Source of the DNA: Ichthyophis bannanicus
Lineage: Eukaryota; Chordata; Amphibia; Gymnophiona; Ichthyophiidae
Reading direction: 5' to 3'
DNA length: 64,000 bases
NCBI GenBank assembly: GCA_033557465.1
Contig: CM066031.1
Span: 1,674,066,800 to 1,674,130,799, forward strand
The stretch's first letter is position 1. Every line of letters starts with the position of its first letter. Made by a program: the position numbers and the translations under genes. The notes under the pieces were generated by a model. The model saw nothing but the letters and a program-made list of their open reading frames with translations. It was not told where the DNA came from and ran no database searches. Shown in pieces: positions 42,100 through 51,793 of this stretch.

Positions 42100-42292
42100 C
42101 TATGTCTGTAGGGCTCCGCGGAAAAAAGAAGACTGAGCAAGATGGCACCCTTGAGCGGGAAGGGGACCGCACATGCGTGCTGCAATTCCCAAAGGCTTTC
42201 TTCGAAAGCTGGGGAAAATTGCTCCGCGAGGGCTCCGTCGGCGCCGACGTCACCCATAAGTGAGGACTGACTTCCTGCTTGGTCCTGGAGAA
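42100..42292. repeat. DIRS D right terminal inverted repeat
   Basis: It includes AGCAAGATGGCACCCTTGAG, CCCAAAGGCTTTCTTCGAAA, GTCGGCGCCGAC and GACTTCCTGCTTGGTCCTGG. It joins DIRS E sequence (CAGTCCTCACATAAGG) at 42292/42293. Confidence 0.85.
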
Positions 42293-42773
42293 TCAGTCCT
42301 CACATAAGGGTGACGTCGGCGCCGACAGAGCCCCCGTGCGGAGCATTTCCCCAGCTTTCAAAGAAAGCCTTTGGGAATGCAGTGCACCTGCACGGTCCCC
42401 TTCCTGCCCAAGGGTGCCATCTTGCTCAGTCTGATGACATAGCTAAAAGACAGCGAAAAACAAAATAAAGTATATGACTGCTACTCCAGGGGAGGAGGGA
42501 GGGTCGTGAGGACTGATTCCTGCTGCTCCTGGAGAAAACCTGTTACAGGTGAGTAACTACTCTTTCTCCAAGACCAAGCAGGAAGTCAGTCCTCACATAT
42601 GGGACTCCCCAGCTCTAGGCTACTGGGAACCCAAAGAAGAAAAAATGGCTCCCTATGCAGAGCCTCAGTATCCGTGATAAGAATATCCTCTGAGAATGCA
42701 CCCGCAAGGTAGCCCAACACAAGGGCCGGAGGGTAGGAGTTGCCTAACCCTCAAAGAGATTACGGAGTACCGC

Positions 42774-43973
42774 CTATCCGAAAGCACTGTCCCGTCGGGA
42801 CTCTCTCTTCAGGCAGTAGTGGGCCGCAAAGGTCTGGCTTGAAGACCAAGTAGCGGCCTGGCAGATGTCTGCCAATGGAACAGAGCGGAGATGAGCTACT
42901 GACGCGGCCTTCACCCTGACACGGTGGGCCATGACTCGACCCTGAAAGGAGAGGCTGGCTGCCCTGTACGCCCAGGTGATACAATCTGCCACCCAAGTGG
43001 ACAACGCACGCTTGGAGACAGGTAACCCCAATTTATTAGGGCCAAAAGAGACGAAGAGCTGAGTAGCCCTTCGATGCCCCTTCGTATGTTCTATGTAAAA
43101 GGACAACGCCCTCTTACAGTCCAGAGTATGCAAGACTGTCTCAGCCCGGCTGGTATGCGGCCTGGGAAAGAATGTCGGAAGAACCACCTCCTGATTGAGG
43201 TGGAAAGAGGAGACAACCTCTGAAAGGAACTTCGGATGAGTCCGAAGGACCAGCCTGTTCCTGTAGAACCTTGTGTACGGCCTATCAGAAACCAGAGCAT
43301 GTAGTTCACTCACACGTCTGGCTGAGGTAAGAGCTACCAGGAAGAGCGCCTGCCAAGAAAGGAAGCGTAAATGGCAAGTAGCCATCGGCTCAAACGGTGG
43401 GCGAGTAAGTTGTTGCAAGACCACGTTCAAGTCCCACTCAGTGGCAGGGGGATGAATCGGAGGCTTGAGCAAAAGCAGGCCTCTGAGGAAGCGGGACACC
43501 ACGGGGTGAACCGACAGCGCCTGTCCCTACACCGGTGAGTGGTGTGCCGATAGAGCACTGAGGTGGACCCGAACAGAGTTGGACTTAAGGCCTAGGTCTG
43601 ACAGGTGAAGCAGGTATTGTAGCACTATTGGCACCAGGCAGGAGAAAGGATCTTCATTGTGCTGAGCACACCACACTGAGAACCTGCGCCACTTGACAGC
43701 ATAAGACTTTCAGGTGGATTTCCTCCTCGAGGCCAAGACCACCTCCTCAACTTCCCTAGGGAGAAGTAAGGGAGCTAGCACTATCCTTTCAGCAGCCAGG
43801 CCATCAGACTGAGGGATCTGAGATTGGGGTGCAGAAGGGAGCCCTGATCCTGAGACAGGAGACTGGGTTGCCACCCCAGAGGACATGGAGTTTCCACTGC
43901 CAATTGCAGAAGTGGAAACCACGGTTGCCTCGGCCATCTGGGGGCCACCAGAATCACCGAGGCCTTGTCCCAT
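42774..43973 (-). pseudogene. DIRS E tyrosine recombinase, broken upstream
   Basis: The open frame 43502-42774 (242 codons) keeps TSARRVSELHALVSDRPYT (Arg), VMAHRVRVKAASVAHLRSVP (His-x-x-Arg), SSQTFAAHYCLKRES (Tyr) and ends RRDSAFG, slightly short of the usual C-terminus. The N-terminal third lies in other frames (43973-43710: VVLASRRKST, with an early stop) and needs two frame changes. The catalytic set is complete. Confidence 0.87.
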
Positions 43974-45577
43974 AGAATCTTGAACAGCGTTCGGGCCACC
44001 AGGGGCGTGGGAGGAAACGCATACAGTAGGCCCATATAGACCAAGAGATCAGAAACGCATCTGCTGCCACTCTCCGAGGATGCGGCTGTCTGGAGCAAAA
44101 CCTGGGCAGCTGATGGTTCAGAGGACTGCCAAAGAGATCGATGGATGGAAGTCCCCATCGTAGGAAGATCTGCTGAACCACCAGTGGATTCAACTGTCAT
44201 TTGTGAGGCTGGAGAATCCTGCTTAGTTTGTCTGCCAAAAGGTTCTCCTGACCCGGTAGATAAACTGCTTTGAGAAACATGCCATGCTTGACTGCAAAGG
44301 AGCAAAGGGCCTGCGCCTCCTGACATAGGGGCATGGACCCTGTGCCCCCTTGCTTGTTTACATAGAACACTGCTACCTGATTGTCTGTCTGAACTAAGAC
44401 AGACTGGTGAGAGAGGGCATGAGAAAAAGCCTGTAGAGCCAAGCGGAATGCTCGCAGCTCCAAAAGATTGTTCTGCTGTGTGGCCTCCCGAGGAGACCAT
44501 AGGCCTTGAGTGCACATGCCCTGGCAATGTGCACCCCAGCACGTTGGGCCTGAAAGGATACCCCCTGAGAAGGTTTGGGAGATATAGCCACCACTGCAAG
44601 GAGTCCAAGAGTGGTTTGGACACCCTCACTCTGTCTTGGAGGTCGCCTGCGGCCTGCCTCCATTGAGCCCTGAGGTACCACTGAGCAACCTGCATGTGCA
44701 GACGGGCATTCAGAGTCACATGTACTGTGGATGCCATGTGGCCCAGGAGCCGCAGGAATTGCTTGGCGGAAACCTGAGAAGTGCTTTGGAACTGGTTGGC
44801 CAAGTCCATCAATCTGTGGGCCCTGTCCTCGGGCAAGTAAGCCCTTCCCTGCACAGTGTCTAATCTTGCCCCTATAAACTCTAGGTTCTGTGAGTGGAGC
44901 AAAGTGGACTTTGTGTGGTTTATGACAAAACCCAGATGCTGGAGAAGAGAGACAGTGTGAAGAGTGGCTTGTCTGGCCTCCTGGAGAGACTGACCCCTGA
45001 TGAGCCAGTAGTCCAGGTATGGGAAGACAAAGATTCCCTGATTTCTGAGGTAGGCTGCCACCACTGCCAGGCATTTGGTGAAGACCCTGGGGGCGGAAGT
45101 TAGGCCAAAGGGAAGTACTCTGTACTGGAAATGGTTTCCTCTCACCACAAATCTGAGATATTGTCTGTGGTCTGGATGAATGAGGATGTGCATATAAGCA
45201 TCCATTAGGTCTAACGAGCATAGCCAGTCTCCCTGCTGAAGGTAGGGCAGCAGTATTCCAAGTGTAAGCATCTTGAACTTTTCCCTCTCCAGAAACTTGT
45301 TTAGGTTTCGCAAGTCTAGGATAGGCCAGAGGCCTCCTGTCCTTTTTGGTACTAGAAAGTACCTGGAGTAGAAGCCTTGCCAGTTCAGGTGGTGAGGCAC
45401 CAGTTCCACTGCCTGATCCTTTATAAGACCTGTCAACTCCTGCAGGAGGAGGCTTCTGTGCAGAGGGAGTCTTGGAGGCTCCCCTGGAAAGTAGGAGGGG
45501 GTATCTGGTGGAAGTGGAGCATGTAGCCTTGTTGGACTATGCTGAGGACCCAGGTATCCCCTGTGATGGCTGGCCAC
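43781..45577 (-). pseudogene. DIRS E RT-RNase H-methyltransferase, open frame but YLDY active site
   Basis: A 598-codon open frame contains FLVPKRTGGLWPILDLRNL, CSLDLMDAYMHILIHPDH, QYRVLPFGLTSAPRVFTKC and VFPYLDYWLIRGQS. The second Asp of YLDD is Tyr, which should abolish RT activity. After VSAKQFLRLLGHMASTVH the frame slips (YPFRPNVLGCTLPG), so RNase H (GLWSPREATQQNNLLELRA, QTDNQVAVFYVNKQGG) is read at 44517-44197. The frame later returns to MT (LLYAFPPTPLVARTLFK, ILVAPRWPRQPW). Two compensating shifts keep the ORF open. Not functional. Confidence 0.87.
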
Positions 45578-45652
45578 CTGTAGGCATACAGGGTCATCCG
45601 ACCTCCTGTGCTGAGTGGAGCCAGCTGTGGAGAAGAGGCCATGCTGTGGGAG

Positions 45653-47497
45653 TCAAAACCCCGCTCCCTGCTGTGGAGCCGGAGCTGGCGGCTTGGGGGT
45701 CTTCTGCCTATGGTGCCCATGCCCCTGCCCCTTGGCCTGCTGGCCCTGTTGGGGAGCTGGAGAGGCCTGATAGTGAGGGTAGGATTTGTAGGCAGCACTC
45801 TTCTTTGGGGAAAAGGGCTTTTTCCCCCGAGCCCTTCTTTTTCTGAGAAGGAGCAGAATTTTTCCTGGACAGCCTTGTCCTGGTGAGAGTCTCAGTCTCG
45901 ATTTCCGCAGTCTTTTCAGCCATGGGCTTACCAAAAAGGTTTTCACCTCGGCAGGAGACATCGACCAACTTGTCCTGCAACCATGGCTCCAGGTCCGATG
46001 ACTGTAGCCAGGCCTGACGGCGTGCACCGATGCCGGCCGCGGCTACCCGGGCCGAAGCCTCAAAGCCATCATAGGCTGCTCGAGAGAGAAACTTTGAGCA
46101 CTCTCGGATCCCTGTTGACAAAGTCTTGAACCTCTGCAAAGGTTCCTCGGAGAGGCCAGCTGAGAACCCGGCAATCTCCTTTGCCAGGTCTCTTAAGTAC
46201 ATGCCCATGTACAGCTGGTAGGTCTGGACATGGCAAGACAGCATAGAGCCCTGGAAGCACTTTCTACAGAGGGCATCCAGGTTCCAGGCCTCCCGGCCAG
46301 AGGGCACCGAGGAGTGCATCTTCTGACTCTTCAGATGGTGCATGGCCGATTCCACAACCATGGAGTGGTGCGGTAGCTGCGCCTTTTTGAGCCCAGGGCT
46401 CTTATGGACTCGATAAATGGAATCGACTCGTTTGCTAAGAACCGGGGCCAAGGCCGGTGCCTCCCACATATGGAAGAAAAGCCGTTCCAGCATCGGAGGA
46501 ACCGGTATAGTAAAGGCTTCCTTCGGAGGAAAGCCATACTGGAGGCCATGTCCCTCACGAAGTCCGAGAACCGGGTATCCTCCGGGGGGCCTTCTCCGAG
46601 GCTCGGACTCCGGTGAGTCTGAAGGGACGCACCGGGTCCGGAAGGTGTCCAGGGACTCCTCGTCCTCCATCTCCCACTCCGACTCCTCCGAGGAGTCGTC
46701 GAGCGGCTCCGGCCGTGTGGGCCTCGGTGCCATCCGCCCCAACGCCAAGAGTATCGGCGTCAACGACCTCGGCCCGGCATGGGAGGTCAAGGGGAACCTT
46801 GACCGAGGATCGACTCGAGACTTCATCGACTCGAGGATTGGCTCGGTCTCTGGGGTCGACTTAGACGTTGAGGTCCCGGTGGTTGGGGCAGATACACCGG
46901 TCAGACCAGCGATCAGCACCCGCTGCTGTTCCATGAAGGCAGCCAAGCTGCTCTCCAAAGCCGTCAACCTGAGTCCAAGCTCAGGAGACTCAGCAGCCCC
47001 CGACTCGGGCCCCGATGGCGGCTCCCCGGAGGAGAGTCCACGAGGACAACTGCACTTACGTGACTCGGGGACTCCGGTTCCACACGAGGTAGCTTGGAAG
47101 GCCTCTCCAACTCTGAGAGCCAGGGGCGGCGGTCAGGGCTACGCGACCTGGCCCTCGAGGAACCAGGAGCCTCCACCAACGCCGCCCTCACGAGCTTTTT
47201 CTTCCTGCGGTGCTCCCTTGAGGGAGACTGCCTTTCAGTGGACCCCCGACGGCACTCGGGATCGGACTCCCGAGATGTCAAGGCCTCTGACGAAGTCCGG
47301 GCCCGGCCAGACACGAAATCAGAGAATATTCTCTCACGCTGACGGCTCCAACATGCCTTCAACGACATTTTGCCACACGGGCCACAGGCCAGTGGGTCAT
47401 GGTCGGGCCCGAGGCATCAGAGGCAGCAGCCATGTGTGTCGGTGACAGACATAAGTTTCTTGCACCGATCACACTTTTTGAACCCGCTGGCAGCCAT
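45653..47497 (-). pseudogene. DIRS E gag-like protein (frameshifts)
   Basis: The ATG at 47495-47497 gives GFKKCDRCKKLMSVTDTHGC, then a frame change. The linker at 47368-46964 has TSRESDPECRRGSTERQS. The frame 46967-45708 (419 codons) holds TALESSLAAFMEQQ, an acidic DDSSEESEWEMEDEES, the helical domain (HHSMVVESAMHHLKSQKMHS, FQGSMLSCHVQTYQLYMGMY, VAAAGIGARRQAWLQSSDLE) and CRGENLFGKPMAEKTAEIE. The tail is basic. The PPEDTRFSDF block is partly deleted (RRRPPGGYPVLGL). Confidence 0.86.
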
Positions 47498-47904
47498 CGA
47501 GGGAAAAAGGGCCCCTGCAAGGTCAAACGACTGAGCTGCCAGTGAAAACACAAAAAGAGCGTGAACGATAATCACAAAGGACAAAAAACGAAAATCACAA
47601 GTCCAGACTCGATACCGGTGTACCGAGCCCAGGCGGGAAGGGGAACCGGCGTCGAACCGGAGAAAATAACGCGAAAATTGCCAAAAAACCACAACTTTTC
47701 CCGAGTGACACGAACTCACGCCCGTCGGGCTCCTCGGAGAAAGAAAGACTGAGCAAGATGGCAACCTTGGGCAGAAAGGGGACCGCGCAGGCGCGCTGCA
47801 TTCCCAAAGGCTTTCTTTGAAAGCTGGGGAAATGCTCCGCACGGGGGTTCTGTTGGCGCCGTCACCCATATGTGAGGATTGACTTCCTGCTTGGTCCTGG
47901 AGAA

Positions 47905-48600
47905 AAGGCTGTTGGGGCCACTTGGCAATAGTGATCATAGCATGATCGCGTTTGATTTAATTAGTGGAGGAGGGATGGTAAGGAAATCCACAGTGCTACC
48001 TTTTAACTTTCGAAAGGGAGACTATGATAAAATGAGGAAAATAGTTAAGAAAAAACTAAAAGGAGTAGTTGCAAAGGTTAAAGACTTACATCAAGCTTGG
48101 GTGGTGTTGAAAAATATTATCTTGGAAGCCCAGACCAGCTTTATTCCACACGTTAAGAAAAGTGGAAGGAAGTCAAAAAACTGCCAGCATGGTTTAAAGG
48201 TGAGGTCAGAGAGGCTGCTGTTGCCAAAATGCATCTTTCAGGAAATGGAAAAAAGAGCCAAACGACAAAAACTGGAAACAGCACAAGCACTGGCAAGTTA
48301 AATGCAAGACATTGATAAGGCAGGCAAAGGGAGAATTTGAGAAGAAGCTTGCTGTGGAAGCAAAAACGTGTAATAAAGACTTTTTCAAGTACATCCGGGG
48401 AGCAAAAAACCTGTGAGAGAGTCAGTTGATCCATTAGATGATAGAGAGTTTAAAGGGTCACTAAGAGGCGACAAGGCAATAGCGGAGAGACTGAATGAAT
48501 TCTTTGCTTTGGTTTTTTTAGTGAGGAAGATGTAGGGTTGTTACCCATGAGGTATTTAAAGGGGCGGAAGAATTGAAGGAAATATCGATACATTGGGAAA
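47905..48600 (+). pseudogene. CR1 ORF2, endonuclease end to RT linker
   Basis: It resumes after DIRS E with RLLGPLGNSDHSMIAFDL (the SDH catalytic motif of the endonuclease), VLPFNFRKGDYDKMRKIVKK, then QHGLKVRSERLLLPKCIFQE and frame-shifted pieces of the linker before RT. It stops at TTGGGAAA where DIRS G begins. Several stops interrupt it. Confidence 0.88.
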
Positions 48601-48638
48601 GAGTAGTTACTCACCTGTAACAGGTGTTCTCCAGGAGA

Positions 48639-48999
48639 GCACAGTTACTTACCTGTAACAGGTGATCTCTGGGAACAGCAGGAATTAGTCTTCACATATG
48701 GGTACGTCGGTACCGACGGAGCCTGCACGGGAATGCTCCCCAGCATCCAATCAGAAAGCTTTTGGGAGCATCCCTCGTGCCTGCGCGGTGACTTCCCGCC
48801 TTTCCCACTGCCTCTCCTCAGTTGAGTTTCATAGCTGAGACAGAAGGAGAGAAAGAGGAAAGGAGATAAATAGATACAACTCCTAGGGGAGGTGGATGGG
48901 TTGTGAAGACTAATTCCTGCTGTTCCCAGAGATCACCTGTTACAGGTAAGTAACTGGGCTATCTCCAGGAACAAGCAGGAATGAGTCTTCACATATGGG
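48639..48999. repeat. DIRS F left terminal repeat plus ICR
   Basis: The ICR 48903-48999 joins GAAGACTAATTCCTGCTGTT and ATCACCTGTTACAGGTAAGT to CTATCTCCAGGAACAAGCAG, as in A and C. All signals in cis needed for an A/C-type circle are therefore retained. Confidence 0.82.
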
Positions 49000-49876
49000 G
49001 ACTCCCTAGCTGTGGGTGCCAGGGGAGATCCTATAAAATGCGTATTCCTGGACAGGACGGCATTTTCCAAACCTGGATCCCCGGCATCCCTGAGGGATGG
49101 AGGGTAGGAGTTGAATAGAGAAGAGCTGCAAGGAACAGCAAATCTAAAGACTACAGGGGAGAGGAGTCTTTAGAATGTATGTCAAGTATCATTAAAATAT
49201 TTAATGAACTAGTACAACATAGAACTTACCTACTGGATTGTAGGAAGTAGAACTGTGATGGAGTGTACTGTAGATGCAGTAGCAAAATCTTCAAGGTAAC
49301 TTCACAGCAGTGAGGATGAAGTTCCAAATCTGGAATGGGCAGGTGACCCAGGTGTCAACTGGGGCAGGAGAAGAACGGCAGGTCTTCAATGGAAAGCTTT
49401 ATGGGAAAAAGCTGAGAACTCTTTTAGGTACAGCGTTATTATCATTGAGGACTAAAAGAAGAAGACTGACCGATCTGGAGAATTAGCCCAGTCCGGAAGG
49501 CAAGAGAGGGCATGGAAAAAACCCCTATTCCCAAGGAGAACAGAAGTGTACTCAGAAATACTGAAGATGTACATTGTCATTCCTAGCTGGTAAGAGATAG
49601 GAGGACAATAAAGTTTAATACTTCATGGATAGGGAGATCTATAACAAAAATAGAAGCTGTTGACGTCACAGCAGTAATTGTGTGTATAACCGCCCCCACT
49701 TACTGAGCCGTATGAGAATAGGCAAGTTGACTCTCTGTACCCCTTAAGAAGGTAAAAGCTTTATAGCACAGACAGTTAGGGAGATAGTAGGTAATACCTA
49801 GTGTCTTATGGACATCTCCCAAAGGGCACATATATATATGGAGATACATACATGTCTATATATATGTGCATATATG

Positions 49877-49974
49877 TCTAGATATCTGTGATATATATAT
49901 ATATAGGGGTATAGATATATAGATATAGATGGGCATGGCTTATGCCCATACAGATTACAAAAATATGTATGTAT
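49877..49974 (+). repeat. 98-bp direct repeat, left copy
   Basis: It begins TCTAGATATCTGTGATATAT and ends AAAAATATGTATGTAT. By eye it is identical to 50431-50528. After two mismatches both copies continue with GACATAT. Confidence 0.93.
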
Positions 49975-49980
49975 TTGACA

Positions 49981-50430
49981 TATTTCGGTCACACTGACCA
50001 CACCGCTTGAAACCACTGGCAGCCATCGGGGGAAAAAGGGCCCCGGCGAGGTCAAAGGACCGGGCTGCCAGGGAAAAACCGAAAACGAAAACTGACTAAG
50101 TCAGAAAAACCGAAAAAGAAGAAGAGGACTCGTGACCGGCGTCGCGAGTCCGGGCGGGAAAAAGACCGGCGTCGAACCGAAGGAAAAAAAGAGTAAATTA
50201 TGAAGAAATATCAACTTTTTCGCGGGGACACGACGGGTACGTCTGTAGGGCTCCGCGGAAAAAAGAAGACTGGCTAAGATGGCACCCTTGGGCGGGAAGA
50301 GGACCGCGCATGCGCGCTGCAATTCCCAAAGGCTTTCTTTGAAAGCTGGGGAAAATTGCTCCGCGAGGGCTCCGTCGGCGCCGACGTCACCCATAAGTGA
50401 GGACTGACTTCCTGCTTGGTCCTGGAGAAG
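49981..50430 (-). mobile_element. Family-2 DIRS terminal fragment inside F (gag start plus right terminal repeat)
   Basis: On minus it runs from a complete family-2 right terminal repeat (CCTGGAGAAG at 50421-50430, GTCGGCGCCGAC, CCCAAAGGCTTTCTTTGAAA) to the gag start (complement of GCCAGTGGTTTCAAGCGG; ATG near 50026). The remainder of the DIRS is missing. It is flanked by the 98-bp direct repeats, so it is not a simple YR insertion of a whole element. Confidence 0.85.
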
Positions 50431-50528
50431 TCTAGATATCTGTGATATATATATATATAGGGGTATAGATATATAGATATAGATGGGCATGGCTTATGCC
50501 CATACAGATTACAAAAATATGTATGTAT
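50431..50528 (+). repeat. 98-bp direct repeat, right copy
   Basis: Second copy of 49877-49974, identical by eye, starting at the outer end of the DIRS terminal fragment. Confidence 0.93.
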
Positions 50529-51793
50529 AGGACATATACAGACATGAATATAAGTCTGAGGATACATGTCTGCAACTGAGCTCCACAAAAACATTCACAT
50601 AGGGAATGTGAGGGGAAAAGATTCATCTAATAATAAGGGGGGAAACCACCTGAAGATATATAGAGAATCTATTTCCGTGGTGCAGGAATATATTTCAGTG
50701 GATAACCAGTATGGTTGCGTGAAAAACAGAGGATAATAGCAGTCTGGTAAGAGCATGTCAGGAGTACCTGAGGACTCTGACATGTCCAAAGGACAGGAAA
50801 ACGCATAGACTAAGACACCCGGATGACCCAGCCAAGGGACTCAGGGGTATCATGTACAGTAAAAAAGTATGCGTTGTCCAAGTGGAGTAGAAAAGATAAT
50901 GCCAAGCTGTAAGGAAAAAAAGGGGTAGGTTCCTGCCAGATTGGGAACTCCTTGGACATTCACGCAGAAAAAGCTTGTCTTCTGTATCACAATAGGAGAC
51001 AAGAGGGTATAAAGAACCGATATAGCCATGGAATGACTATATAAGCTTTTCCTATTATATGGAAAACCCTCAGAGACAAAGTTCAATGCTCTACAGCAAA
51101 GGCCCATAGTAGAAAGCTTCTCTGAAGATTGCAGAGAGCATTGTGCAGGAGAATTATGAGAGAAACTGACAGCAGTCAGATGTGGTGCCATATCCTAGGT
51201 AAGGATATGGCAAGTAGAAGATAACCTGCAGTGAGTAGCATCATGCAAGATAGTTGAAAGGAACTTGCAAGAAACATTAAAGTAAGCACTGGAACTTCTG
51301 CTTGTACAGCAACTGAACAAAAGAGCAGAGGGGATCCCCCTGTATAAAAACAGGGAGAAAAACAGACAGAGGGAGCGGAGATATTCCCGTCCCTGTCTGA
51401 TGAGTTGTTTAGAGCATGCATTGAAGGATAGCAAAAAGTCTACACTGGAAAGAAAGAGAAGTGTTTCAGTATGGTACCAACTCGAACAGGGGAAACCCTG
51501 GGAGAGAGGGGCTTGGAAGGTGACGTACCATATGGTAAGTCAGCTGAAGGAAAAAATGTCCATGTGGGGACAGAAACTATCCTGGGATAATTGTAATCTC
51601 CCTTTATAATAAAAAGAAAGGGAGAATTCTGTAACCCATGGACAAAAATATCCTAACAGCTTAGCATACTGAAAAGAAAAACCAGTGTAGGGTTTGAAGA
51701 ATAACTTCTGGTAAGAAGAAGTTAACTGTAGATTGCAACATACAGAAACCTATGGTTGCTGGCTATGATTAGCCTGGTTAGAGTCTGGAGACA

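Larger units (their letters stand above)
36556..42292 (-). mobile_element. DIRS retrotransposon D (second family)
   Basis: It starts GAGTAGTTACTCACCTGTAA and ends GGTCCTGGAGAA. All DIRS parts are present on minus. It is joined head-to-tail to E with no spacer; E lacks the first 47 or so bases of its own left end. The palindrome GTCGGCGCCGAC occurs in both terminal repeats (36624-36635 and 42238-42249). It has few lesions compared with B and O. Confidence 0.92.
42293..47904 (-). mobile_element. DIRS retrotransposon E, joined to D
   Basis: It begins at the equivalent of base 48 of the family terminus (TCAGTCCTCACATAAGGGTG) and ends GGTCCTGGAGAA against CR1 (AAGGCTGTTGGGGCCAC). The ICR is at about 42507-42603. 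Parts on minus are gag, a 598-codon open RT-RH-MT frame and YR. The missing outer end and direct contact with D suggest either insertion of D into E's terminal repeat followed by loss, or a recombined tandem pair. Confidence 0.9.
49000..51790. other. Non-coding interior of DIRS F
   Basis: This region replaces RT and YR. It is AT-rich with no ORF resembling a known protein. It contains TATATA-type simple repeats at 49830-49935 and 50438-50480 and an inserted 450-bp fragment of a family-2 DIRS end (49981-50430) between 98-bp direct repeats. The AT-rich ORFs with runs of Ile/Tyr are composition artefacts. Confidence 0.7.

Noticed and set aside
46417..47445. Long plus-strand ORFs antisense to DIRS gag (also 58543-59544 and 40696-41331)
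   Set aside because: They mirror GC-rich gag sequence. The minus frames carry the recognisable cysteine knuckle and helical domain, while the plus frames have no known motif.
49798..50626. ORFs rich in Ile/Tyr (repeated YIYIS words)
   Set aside because: They come from TATATA-type simple sequence in the non-coding part of DIRS F.
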